A stretch of DNA of 64,000 nt from CAMLIZ01 sp040758375 (GCA_040758375.1 JBFLWE010000005.1:46964-110963); one strand, 5' to 3'; counted from the first letter of the stretch, positions 25,030 to 32,105 are shown. Notes: a model not told the origin generated them from the sequence alone. A program made the numbers and translations.

Positions 25030-26052
25030 ATGACTACGACACCTACCAAGACGACATCTGAGATCAGCTCGGTCCCGCCTGCCGTGCTTGATCTCGCACT
25101 GCACCGTGCACAGCGCCTGCTGCAGATTGAGCGGCCCCACTTTCCGTACTTCCAAGAAGCCGCCGACGAACTGCGCCGACCAGCCGCCTCCGGCGAGCCT
25201 CGCTTCCGTCGATACACCTCTGCCCCTGTGCTCTGGACCATCGAGCAACAGCTCGCCGGCTGCATCGCCACCTACCTGCGATGCATGCCAATCGAGGCGG
25301 ATGCGGAAGTCATCGACGAGTTCCACGATGGGCAATCGCAGGCGACACGACATGGACGCCTGGACGGCCGTCGTTTGTGGGCACTGAGTGAGTACGTCGG
25401 TGCCCTGATCCATGATGTCGCTCACCCATACACGGCGCACGGCGATACCGACTTGAGCGATCGGCCGACCCCAAGGCGATTGCGCGCAGCCAAGCGGCAG
25501 CGTGCAGAGATTGCACACCCGGAAAGTCGAGCACGACGCGCCCGTGCGCTTGCGTGGCGCCTTGGCTACTCCGGAATGCCGGCAGTAAATGCCATCTGCG
25601 CCGGCCTGCCTGCTGACCGCCGCGCGAAGTTCCGTGAAGACGCAATGTGCTTCATCGAGCAGGTTGCGCACATCAGCGCAAAGCTAGCCACGCTGATGAA
25701 GGACCAAGCGCAGGTCCGAGCTGACTGGCAGGAGTTCGGCATCGCCGCTCCGGACATCTTGCGAGACACTCACATCGAACTCGCTGAATGGCTGTGCCTT
25801 GCTGCCCGAAGCTTGCCATCGGATCTGGAGCCGGTCAGCGTGCTACGGCAGGCGGCTGAGGACGGCCTGCCGCAACTTCGACAGCTGCGCCGGCAGATAT
25901 TCTCTATGCTTGGGTGGCGGCTGTTGACTGTTGAGGGTCTGCACGGCGGCAAACGGCGGAGCGACGTGTTCCGCTGGATTCAGCACCACGGCGGCGCCAC
26001 GCAAGCAGCGATGGCTCACCTCTTCACGAAGGACTCCGAGCGTGCCGTCTAG
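25030..26052 (+). CDS. Unrecognised 340-residue element protein
   Basis: A 340-residue soluble, helical protein rich in Arg and Ala, with no signal peptide, membrane segment or nucleotide-binding motif that I can see. Recognisable stretches include FRRYTSAPVLWTIEQQLAGC, ADAEVIDEFHDGQ and HDVAHPYTAH; the last pair of His/Asp residues could bind metal but is not diagnostic. The end overlaps the next gene by 11 bases, so the two are co-translated. Function unknown. Confidence 0.6.
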   Translation: MTTTPTKTTSEISSVPPAVLDLALHRAQRLLQIERPHFPYFQEAADELRRPAASGEPRFRRYTSAPVLWTIEQQLAGCIATYLRCMPIEADAEVIDEFHDGQSQATRHGRLDGRRLWALSEYVGALIHDVAHPYTAHGDTDLSDRPTPRRLRAAKRQRAEIAHPESRARRARALAWRLGYSGMPAVNAICAGLPADRRAKFREDAMCFIEQVAHISAKLATLMKDQAQVRADWQEFGIAAPDILRDTHIELAEWLCLAARSLPSDLEPVSVLRQAAEDGLPQLRQLRRQIFSMLGWRLLTVEGLHGGKRRSDVFRWIQHHGGATQAAMAHLFTKDSERAV

Positions 26053-26608
26053 CGATCCCGCGCCCCCGACTCCGTCACACTGCGCCGGCGAGGCCACGGG
26101 CACCGCCTCCTCTGCAAGTCGAGCCGTGATTGCTGCGTGGACTCAGCGCATGTCCGTGCACCGCCGGCTCTGCGGCGAGAGTGGCACCCCTCCGGTGCAC
26201 TACGCACTTGCGCTGCTGTACGTGCTGCTCCGTCCCGCTGGTGAGGAGCAGGCAGCCCAGCTAGCTCAGATAGCCCAGCCAGCGAAAGCCGCAGGATTGA
26301 CAGCGAATGTCGCAGCGGCCCGCATCCTCGGGTTAGCTGAGCGTGGCGCCTGGTTCCTGGCTGAAGCGGTGGAAGACAACAATGAGATGGCCGAGGCAGC
26401 TGCAGCCCAAGCGGCAGCGTTTGCGGGACTAGCGTCGCAGGTAGTGAACGACATGGCCCTGCGCCCGCTCTTGTTCGATCCTGACAAGCCTCGCTTTCGG
26501 CGAGCGTGGGCGACTGCCAGCGCGGTCATCAAGGGGCTTGAGGCACACATCTCGGTAGCAGTGAGCATGCGAGGGCCAGCGGACCTTGGTCTCCCGCCGC
26601 TTGCGTAG
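26042..26608 (+). CDS. Unrecognised helical element protein
   Basis: A 188-residue Ala-rich protein (GTG start at 26042, inside the end of the previous gene; an ATG near 26150 is an alternative start). It contains predicted amphipathic helices (ALALLYVLLRPAGEEQAAQL; AEAVEDNNEMAEAAAAQAAA) and no obvious catalytic motif. It could be a partner of the upstream 340-residue protein because of the overlap. Family unknown. Confidence 0.55.
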   Translation: MPSSDPAPPTPSHCAGEATGTASSASRAVIAAWTQRMSVHRRLCGESGTPPVHYALALLYVLLRPAGEEQAAQLAQIAQPAKAAGLTANVAAARILGLAERGAWFLAEAVEDNNEMAEAAAAQAAAFAGLASQVVNDMALRPLLFDPDKPRFRRAWATASAVIKGLEAHISVAVSMRGPADLGLPPLA

Positions 26609-26610
26609 CG

Positions 26611-26736
26611 GCTGTCTTCTCGTTCCACTTCACTGGCAAGAAGCGAATCATCGGCATCAGGGATGGCGGTTCGGTGCGATTGCTTTGGTGGGACAAAGAG
26701 CACCCGGTCTGTCCCGGCAAGAAGAAGCACACGTAG
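26611..26736 (+). pseudogene. Headless C-terminal gene fragment
   Basis: Directly after the previous stop, an open frame without a start codon encodes AVFSFHFTGKKRIIGIRDGG, then SVRLLWWDKEH and PVCPGKKKHT, ending at TAG 26734-26736. The beta-rich pattern with a closing LLWWDxxH looks like the end of a small phage or toxin-like protein, but I cannot name a family. The lack of a start suggests a deletion fused it to the preceding gene. Confidence 0.5.
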
Positions 26737-26771
26737 CCACAACGGTGGCGCAGGTAGGCCCCTGATAAAGG

Positions 26772-26804
26772 TGCCTGCCCCCGGCTCGTGCATTGGGGGA
26801 GGCA
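26772..26804. terminator. Possible terminator hairpin between convergent genes
   Basis: TGCCTGCCCCC and GGGGGAGGCA can form a strong stem around a short loop, in the gap between the plus-strand genes and the minus-strand SRAP gene. Only a short T-rich stretch follows on the minus strand (CCTTTATC), so it is a weak intrinsic terminator candidate. Confidence 0.4.
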
Positions 26805-26847
26805 GTTAAGCGAACTGGCTCCCGCTCGCCCACTCGCTGGCAAGACG

Positions 26848-27372
26848 CTACGCCGCGAGCCGATGCTCGTAGCACGGCCGCTCCCGGTCGTCAAGAATCG
26901 CGTACTGGTCGGCGAGCTTGCCCGGATCAGGGTAGAGCCAAGCATCGAGGTACTCGGGCTTGATGGGAACGATGCAGCGGTCGTGACCGGCTGCAGCCAC
27001 CTCGGGCGGCGGCTCATCGGTGATCTGCTTGATCTTGTTGGGTGCAATGCGCAGATCTTCAGCGGCGCCCTTCAGCTCGGGATTCGCCTTCAGCTTGCGC
27101 TCGGCATCCGCGAGCCGCTTTCTCTGCTTGAACAACTCTCGCTCTAGCCGGGTTGCTTCCTGCCCGGCGAACTGGTCGATGTGCTGCTTGATCTGGCGCG
27201 CTTGGTCTGTCTGAGGGTCAGAAAACCATGCATCAATTGCCTTCGGGATCTTGATGGCGCGGTCTTGGGTCCGCATCCAGTAGAGCGCGACAAACTCATC
27301 GAAGCTGATGTCGGCGCCGTACAGGCGCACATATAGGCGGTACTCGGCGATCACCTGGGCGGAGTAGCACAT
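26848..27372 (-). pseudogene. SRAP (YedK/HMCES-like) gene with internal deletion
   Basis: A 174-residue open frame. The N-terminus MCYSAQVIAEYRLYVRLYG has the catalytic Cys2 of SOS-response-associated peptidases, and the next part (KRLADAERKL) matches the MCYSA-type subgroup. The C-terminal part ITDEPPPEVAAAGHDRC, then IVPIKPEYLDAWLYPDP and YEHRLAA, matches the family end. From family knowledge roughly 100-150 central residues, including the conserved Asn/Glu region of the active site, are missing, and RIAPNKIK joins ITDEPPP directly in frame. Intact proteins crosslink to abasic sites in single-stranded DNA. The product may be inactive or a reduced DNA-binding form. Confidence 0.75.
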
Positions 27373-27384
27373 AGGGCTTGGAGG

Positions 27385-27603
27385 CTAGCTCAACCAACGG
27401 AGCAGCGCAGCCGGGCGGTGAATCAAGCGGGCTGCTTCCCGATCGGCTCGCACAGCGTCTTGCCCCGGCTTGTCGATCTCTAGCTCGCGCTCGCTGGCCT
27501 TGGGCCTCATGTTGGACAACACCTCCGGCATCGGCGGAATGCAGCACAGTTCCTCCGCGCTAATGTGAAGATCACTACACAAGGCCCCAATCACGGCTCC
27601 CAT
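27385..27603 (-). CDS. Unrecognised small protein upstream of the SRAP gene
   Basis: A 72-residue frame from the ATG at 27603 (a longer frame reaches 27696). It contains GAVIGALCSDLHISAEELCC and a charged helix (KASERELEIDKPGQDAVRAD). The first part could be a short helix-turn-helix, but this is weak. It ends 12 bases before the SRAP start on the same strand, so the two may be co-transcribed leftwards. Function unknown. Confidence 0.4.
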   Translation of the reverse strand: MGAVIGALCSDLHISAEELCCIPPMPEVLSNMRPKASERELEIDKPGQDAVRADREAARLIHRPAALLRWLS

Positions 27604-27727
27604 TTTGTGGCGCACCTTGGGGGGTGCCAGGGGTCGATCCAATTTTGTCCCACCCCCGGGGGGAGAGCATCCGATCAGTTGACCGCCTGCTAACACATTA
27701 GCGCATAGCCGAGTCGGTCATAGTGCT

Positions 27728-27767
27728 TAATAATGTTCAATAAGGCTGAATATGGCTAAATAGAGGC
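27728..27767 (+). repeat. Four helically phased 10-bp AATA repeats, likely regulatory
   Basis: Four consecutive 10-bp units TAATAATGTT, CAATAAGGCT, GAATATGGCT and AAATAGAGGC all share AATA at positions 2-5, and the middle two share GGCT. They lie in an AT-rich divergent intergenic region, 26 bp before the ATG at 27793. Spacing of one helical turn suggests cooperative binding of a regulator on one DNA face. Confidence 0.55.
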
Positions 27768-27792
27768 CCACTCATTGACTTATGGAGGCACC

Positions 27793-28035
27793 ATGCGCCA
27801 CCACTCTTGCGGCACTCAAGCGCCGTTCATTACGATGGCTGAACTCGAAGCCGCGCTAGCCCAGCCAGCCAGGGATCGCAGCTGTATCGAACCCGAGACG
27901 GCCGACCTCGATACCCTGCTAGCGCTCCACAGGGCGGGCGAAGCTAGCCCTGCCGAACAGGGGCAGTTGGCCGACTGGGCGGAGTACCTGGTTGGACAGC
28001 TGGAGGAGGCGCAGGCCGCGCTAGAGACACGCTGA
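27793..28035 (+). CDS. Unrecognised small acidic protein
   Basis: An 80-residue protein, mostly helical and acidic (DLDTLLALHRAGEASPAEQG; ADWAEYLVGQLEEAQAALET). The ATG at 27793 is preferred over an upstream TTG because GGAGG sits 6 bases before it. It is the first rightward gene after the phased repeats and precedes the PrtN-like genes. No family recognised. Confidence 0.5.
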   Translation: MRHHSCGTQAPFITMAELEAALAQPARDRSCIEPETADLDTLLALHRAGEASPAEQGQLADWAEYLVGQLEEAQAALETR

Positions 28036-28106
28036 CCACACCGCGCCCCGCCGATGCGCGGGGCCCAGCTAGCGAAGCCGGCCGAGCGCCGGCTTCTTGA
28101 TGCGCA

Positions 28107-28475
28107 GTGACGATAGACCCGGACATGCACAGAGGCAGAACCAAAGCAGCCCGCGAGCTAGAGCACTACTTCGTGCTGCTGGCTGAGTTACTGTCGTACT
28201 TCACCGGCGGCAAGATCGAGTCGCCAACCGTGCTTGCGCTCTGCACCCAGTACAGGGGGCCGGTGGTACCGCTTGAAGCGATTAGCCAAGCCTACTTTGG
28301 CCTGGGCTACCGCGAGGCCTGCCGGGCTGCAGCCCTCAACCGCCTACCAGTGCCCACGTTTCGCCTCACGCCGAGCCAGAAGGCGCCCCTGCTGGTGCAC
28401 GCCGCCGACCTAGCCAGGCACATCGACGCCCAACAACTCAACGCTTCCCTGGAGTGGGAGAAGTCCCAGCTATGA
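28107..28475 (+). CDS. PrtN-like transcriptional activator, first copy
   Basis: A 122-residue protein of the pyocin-activator PrtN family, with the pattern ALCTQYRGPVVPLEAISQAY followed by PVPTFRLTPSQKAPLLVHAA and DLARHID. PrtN activates pyocin and phage-tail genes in Pseudomonas by binding promoter boxes. The start is either GTG 28107 or ATG 28125. Its stop overlaps the ATG of a paralogue (ATGA), forming a coupled pair. Confidence 0.75.
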   Translation: MTIDPDMHRGRTKAARELEHYFVLLAELLSYFTGGKIESPTVLALCTQYRGPVVPLEAISQAYFGLGYREACRAAALNRLPVPTFRLTPSQKAPLLVHAADLARHIDAQQLNASLEWEKSQL

Positions 28476-28807
28476 CAAGAACCAAACGAGCCGAAGGCGC
28501 TGCGAACAAGGCACAGGCGGCCGGTCGAGCGTTAATGTCCACCCCGCCAATGACCCCATCGGAGGCGGCGCTAGCTGCGCGGTACGGCGGCCCAGCGATT
28601 CCGCTCGCTGACGTGTGCCAGACGCACTTTGGGCTGGACTACAAGGCAGCCCGGGAGCGTGCAACTGCCCATCGATTGCCGGTGCCCACGTTTCGCCTGA
28701 CTGACAGTCAGAAGGCGCCACTCATGCTGCACCTTGCCGACCTCGCCCGCTACATAGACGAGACGCACGAGCAGGCGCGCAGGGAGTGGGAGAAGGCGCA
28801 GGCCTAG
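28472..28807 (+). CDS. PrtN-like transcriptional activator, second copy
   Basis: A 111-residue paralogue of the upstream gene. The shared core is LAARYGGPAIPLADVCQTHF, then YKAARERATAHRLPVPTFRL, TDSQKAPLMLHLADLARYID, ending REWEKAQA. The N-terminal 30 residues differ (TRTKRAEGAANKAQAAG) and look disordered. Tandem copies could form a heterodimer or control different promoters. It starts at ATG 28472, overlapping the first copy. Confidence 0.75.
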   Translation: MTRTKRAEGAANKAQAAGRALMSTPPMTPSEAALAARYGGPAIPLADVCQTHFGLDYKAARERATAHRLPVPTFRLTDSQKAPLMLHLADLARYIDETHEQARREWEKAQA

Positions 28808-28825
28808 CCGACTTTGGCAGTCGCA

Positions 28826-29059
28826 CTACTCGCACCTAAACTGGGTCGTGCACGGCCCCGGAGCGCCGTGGCACGTCTGCCGGTCCATGACCGCCGAGCG
28901 CCCGTGCTGCTGGCACTGCTCCTGCGCGGCGGCCAGCGCCTTCGAGAAGCCCGGCCGGTTACCCGGGTGATCGACGATGACGTTTGTCGGTGTGGAGCTG
29001 ACGACCTTGGCGGCGCAGCCGGCCAGCGACAACGCGATGGCTGCGATTGTGAGTCTCAC
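28826..29059 (-). CDS. Small lipoprotein
   Basis: A 77-residue protein with a lipoprotein signal peptide, MRLTIAAIALSLAGC, where the lipobox LAGC places the modified Cys at residue 15. A short mature part follows (AKVVSSTPTNVIVDHPGNR; ALAAAQEQCQQHGRSAVMDR). Small lipoproteins of this type occur in prophages and satellites as surface or lysis-associated products. No spanin partner is evident. It is convergent with the PrtN-like genes. Confidence 0.65.
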   Translation of the reverse strand: MRLTIAAIALSLAGCAAKVVSSTPTNVIVDHPGNRPGFSKALAAAQEQCQQHGRSAVMDRQTCHGAPGPCTTQFRCE

Positions 29060-29068
29060 GGCTACCCT

Positions 29069-29314
29069 TCAATCGACGATGAACCCCTGCCGGCGCGCCT
29101 CTGCAAGCGCTTCGACGGTCAAGAGCGACGGGTCAGGAGCCCCGGCCCCAAGCGCTGCCCGCACCTGACGTTCAAAGTCCTCGCTGTCCTGCCTACTCCA
29201 CGGGCACGGCGTGACCCCGAACTGGCTCCGGTATTTAGTGACCAGCGCGTCTCGCCGGCGCTCCGCCTCCGAGGGCGGCGGCAAAGGTCCAAAGAGTCGC
29301 CCTCCGTTGCTCAT
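29069..29314 (-). CDS. Unrecognised small protein at the right end of the element
   Basis: An 81-residue protein starting at the ATG at 29314, preceded by GGAGAG at suitable spacing. It contains SEAERRRDALVTKYRSQFGV and SLLTVEALAEARRQGFIVD, the latter a short helical region. It is 9 bp upstream of the lipoprotein gene on the same strand and probably co-transcribed with it. Function unknown. Confidence 0.5.
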   Translation of the reverse strand: MSNGGRLFGPLPPPSEAERRRDALVTKYRSQFGVTPCPWSRQDSEDFERQVRAALGAGAPDPSLLTVEALAEARRQGFIVD

Positions 29315-29490
29315 CTGCTCTCCGAGTTGCGCTTTTGCGCATGCTATGCCGGCAAGACGCAGTGGACAACCCAGCCGCATGCCAGGCCGAAGGCGCATGC
29401 ACCGTGCTAGCCCGGCTGGTTTCCGGCCAGGTTGGGGGCCAGCAGCAGCCCTGGAAGATCGGCCGTTTCCGTAGCTTTTCCGTACCGCAA

Positions 29491-29524
29491 AGAAAAAAGC
29501 ACCTAGCGACGCCGCTAAGTGCTT
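29491..29524 (-). terminator. Element-borne terminator behind tRNA-Val
   Basis: On the minus strand, AAGCACTTAGCG and CGCTAGGTGCTT form a 12-bp stem with one G-T wobble, followed by a T-rich run (complement of 29491-29498). It lies 9 bases beyond the CCA end of tRNA-Val, inside the element. It replaces the terminator that integration moved to 18990-19022. Confidence 0.85.
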
Positions 29525-29531
29525 GATTCAT

Positions 29532-29582
29532 TTGGTGGGCGGTGCAGGGTTCGAACCTGCGACCCCTGCCGTGTGAAGGCAG
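29532..29582. repeat. attR: 51-bp repeat within tRNA-Val
   Basis: Identical to 19029-29079 offset as attL (19029-19079). Here it is part of the complete tRNA-Val gene, so integration kept the tRNA functional. The host flank is on the right of this copy. Confidence 0.95.
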
Positions 29583-29607
29583 TGCTCTACCGCTGAGCTA
29601 ACCGCCC
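29533..29607 (-). tRNA. tRNA-Val (anticodon CAC)
   Basis: A 75-nt cloverleaf on the minus strand including CCA. The acceptor stem GGGCGGT pairs with ACCGCCC, then discriminator A and CCA. The anticodon stem CTGCC/GGCAG encloses TTCACAC, giving anticodon CAC (Val, codon GUG). It is the intact copy reconstructed at attR. Confidence 0.96.
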
Positions 29608-29626
29608 GAGTGTCTCGGGAAGCCCG

Positions 29627-30346
29627 CTATTGTGCCACAACTTGCGCGGCGATCTGCCGCCACACGGTTTTGCCGCCGCTGGCCTTGTCCAGATCGGCCA
29701 GCAGGGCCTCGTGCGCGCTGGCCTCGCTGTCGGTGGCCAGCAACACGGGCAGCGTGAAGGAAGCAAGGTCCACCGCGGCCACGGCGACCGTGGTGCCTGC
29801 AGCTTCCTCCGCCTCGATGACCAGCGAGTCCTGCCCGCGGGTCATGTTGATGTACACCTCGGCGAGCAGGCCGGCGTCAAGCAGTGCGCCGTGCAGCGTG
29901 CGGTTGGAGTTGTCCACTTCCAGGCGGCGGCACAGCGCATCGAGCGAGTTCGACTTGCCGGGGAACATCTCGCGCGCCATCAGCAGGCTGTCGGTGATCT
30001 TGCCCACATGCCGGTGAAACGGCGGCTTGCCGAGACGGCGCAGCTCTTCGTTGAGGAAGCCCACGTCGAAGGCCGCGTTGTGGATGACGATCTCGGCACC
30101 GGCCAGGTACTCCAGCAGCTCATCGGCAATGGCCGCGAACACCGGCTTGTCGGCCAGGAACTCGTCGGTCAGGCCGTGGATCTTGACGGCGTCTTCGCTG
30201 TTCTTGCGCTCGGGGTTGACGTAGAAGTGCTTGTTCTGGCCGGTCAAGCGCCGGTGGACCATTTCGACGCAGCCGATCTCGATGATGCGGTCACCCGATT
30301 CGGGCGAGAGGCCGGTGGTTTCGGTGTCGAGGAAGATCTGTCGCAT
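29627..30346 (-). CDS. dnaQ: DNA polymerase III epsilon subunit (3'-5' proofreading exonuclease)
   Basis: A 239-residue DEDDh exonuclease. Exo I is FLDTETTGL near residue 5, Exo II is IVIHNAAFDVGFLNEEL near 95, and Exo III is HGALLDAGLLAEVY near 155. It proofreads for the polymerase III core. The ATG at 30346 starts the conserved domain directly; the longer upstream frame overlaps lgt. It lies between tRNA-Val and lgt. Confidence 0.95.
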   Translation of the reverse strand: MRQIFLDTETTGLSPESGDRIIEIGCVEMVHRRLTGQNKHFYVNPERKNSEDAVKIHGLTDEFLADKPVFAAIADELLEYLAGAEIVIHNAAFDVGFLNEELRRLGKPPFHRHVGKITDSLLMAREMFPGKSNSLDALCRRLEVDNSNRTLHGALLDAGLLAEVYINMTRGQDSLVIEAEEAAGTTVAVAAVDLASFTLPVLLATDSEASAHEALLADLDKASGGKTVWRQIAAQVVAQ

Positions 30347-30357
30347 GGGTTCAATCC

Positions 30358-31158
30358 TCAGGCTCGGCGGCGCGCGCTCCACCACCAGAGCAGCAGGCCC
30401 ATCAGCACCATGGGCACCGACAGCCACTGGCCCTGGCTGAGGTTGAGCGCGCGCAGGCCGAGAAAGCTGTCGGGCTCGCGAAAGTATTCGGCCAGGAAGC
30501 GGAACGCGCCATAGCCCACCAGGAACGCCGCCGACACCTGGCCCAGCGGGCGCTCCTTGCGGCCGAACCACCAGAGGATGGCAAACAGCAGCAGGCCTTC
30601 GAGCGCGAATTGGTACAGCTGCGACGGATGGCGCGGGATGCCGCCATCGCGTGCCTGGGGGAACACCATCGCCCAGGGCAGCGAGGGATCGGCCGCGCGC
30701 CCCCACAGCTCGCCGTTGATGAAGTTGCCGACGCGCCCCGAGGCCAGCCCAGTGGGCACGCAGGGCGCGATGAGGTCGGTGACCTCGAAGAAATGCCGCT
30801 GCCGCAAGCGCGCGTACAACAGCATCGCGACCAGCACGCCGAGCAGGCCGCCGTGGAACGACATGCCGCCTTCCCACAGCGCAAAGATCTCCAGCGGGTG
30901 GCTGGCGTAGTACGCGGGTTTGTAGAACAGCACGTACCCGAGACGGCCGCCCAGCACCACGCCCATCACGCCCCAGAACAGGATGTCTTCCACATCCCGA
31001 CGCGCCCACCCGCGTTGGGCAAACCACGGCTTGCGCGCGCGCACGCCGGCCAGCCAGTAGAACAGGCCGAACGCCACCAGGTAGGTCAGGCCGTACCAAT
31101 GGATCTTCAGCGGCCCCAGCGACAGCGCCACCGGGTCGAATTGCGGGTGCACCAGCAT
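30358..31158 (-). CDS. lgt: Prolipoprotein diacylglyceryl transferase
   Basis: A 266-residue inner-membrane enzyme that attaches diacylglycerol to the lipobox Cys of prolipoproteins. It has about seven membrane helices. The Lgt signature GRVGNFINGELWGR, the essential His region GGMSFHGGLLG, and RHPSQLYQFALEG are all present. The start MLVHPQFDPVALSLGP at 31158 is standard. Same strand as dnaQ (gap 11 bp) and the LysR gene (gap 8 bp). Confidence 0.96.
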   Translation of the reverse strand: MLVHPQFDPVALSLGPLKIHWYGLTYLVAFGLFYWLAGVRARKPWFAQRGWARRDVEDILFWGVMGVVLGGRLGYVLFYKPAYYASHPLEIFALWEGGMSFHGGLLGVLVAMLLYARLRQRHFFEVTDLIAPCVPTGLASGRVGNFINGELWGRAADPSLPWAMVFPQARDGGIPRHPSQLYQFALEGLLLFAILWWFGRKERPLGQVSAAFLVGYGAFRFLAEYFREPDSFLGLRALNLSQGQWLSVPMVLMGLLLWWWSARRRA

Positions 31159-31166
31159 CGGTATCG

Positions 31167-32105
31167 TCAGCTTCTGCTCGTGGATGGCGCGCGATTGTCG
31201 CCTGTCCGCCGCCGGGCGCCGCGTTGTTCTTGCACGTGCGCGACAAACCGTTGCACGACCGGGGGCGCCGGTTCGCGCCAGATCAGGCTGGTCTGGCTGC
31301 CCAGCGCCGCGGCCGGCACCTGCCGGTACACGACGCCGGGTCGCTGCAACTGCGTCACCGACAACGGCACCCAGGCCACGCCCATGCCCACCGAGACCAG
31401 GTTGACGATGGTCTGCATCTGGATCGCCTCTTGCGCGATGCGCGGCGCCACGCCGTGGCTTCTGTAAAACGCGAGCACGGCGTCGAACAGCGAAGGCGAG
31501 ATCGCGCGCGGAAAGATCACCAGGGCCTCGGCCAGCACCTCGCGCAGCCGCGGCCGCGCCGACGCGGCCAAGGCATGCCCCTCGGGCAGCGCGAGCACCA
31601 GCGGCTCCTGCAACGCGGTCCACGCGGCAAAGCCGGCCGGCGCGGCACCCGGCGCATGCAACACGAAGCCTGCATCGATCTCGTCGCCCTCGAAAGCCTC
31701 CAGCTGCACGTCGAGCGTGGCTTCGCGCAGCTGCAGCTGCACCTCGGGATGCGCCTCGCGGAAGCCCCGCAGCCAGCCGGGCAGCGGCCCATAGGCGACG
31801 CTGGAGACGAAGGCCAGCCGCAGCTGGCCGCTGAAGCCCTCGGCGGCCGCGCGCACCAGGCGCGGCAGGTCCTCGGCCGCGGCGAGCAGCCGGCGCGCGT
31901 GCAGCAGCAGCGCGTCGCCGGCCGGCGTGAGCGCCACCGAGCGGCGGGTGCGCTCGAACAGGCGCACGCCCAGGGCCGCCTCCAGCGACTGGATGGCCTG
32001 GGTCAGCGGCGGCTGGGTCATGTGCAGGCGCTGCGCCGCACGGCCGAAGTGCAACTCCTCGGCCACCGCGACGAACTGGCGCAAAGGGCGGAGTTCGACG
32101 TTCAT
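31167..32105 (-). CDS. LysR-family transcriptional regulator
   Basis: A 312-residue regulator. The N-terminal winged helix (LRQFVAVAEELHFGRAAQRL, then MTQPPLTQAIQSLEAALGV) is followed by a periplasmic-binding-like effector domain (about 90-295). It is divergent from ilvD with a 93-bp gap carrying a candidate binding site, so it probably regulates itself and ilvD. The sequence resembles the BenM/CatM-like subgroup, but the effector is unknown. Confidence 0.92.
   Translation of the reverse strand: MNVELRPLRQFVAVAEELHFGRAAQRLHMTQPPLTQAIQSLEAALGVRLFERTRRSVALTPAGDALLLHARRLLAAAEDLPRLVRAAAEGFSGQLRLAFVSSVAYGPLPGWLRGFREAHPEVQLQLREATLDVQLEAFEGDEIDAGFVLHAPGAAPAGFAAWTALQEPLVLALPEGHALAASARPRLREVLAEALVIFPRAISPSLFDAVLAFYRSHGVAPRIAQEAIQMQTIVNLVSVGMGVAWVPLSVTQLQRPGVVYRQVPAAALGSQTSLIWREPAPPVVQRFVAHVQEQRGARRRTGDNRAPSTSRS

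Larger units (their letters stand above)
19029..29582. mobile_element. 10.5-kb integrative element in tRNA-Val(CAC)
   Basis: Perfect 51-bp direct repeats from the tRNA-Val 3' region flank an island of 10,503 bp per repeat unit, with a tyrosine integrase next to attL. Contents in order: integrase, AlpA-like regulator, virion-like protein with S74-like tail, unknown DNA-binding candidate, DUF5906-type helicase, iteron-like cluster, three unknown genes, a pseudogene, a truncated SRAP gene and a small gene on the minus strand, a small gene, two PrtN-like genes, a lipoprotein and a small gene. There are no recognisable capsid, portal, large terminase, tail, conjugation or resistance genes. A phage satellite, a plasmid-like integrative element or a reduced prophage are all possible. 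Confidence 0.92.
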
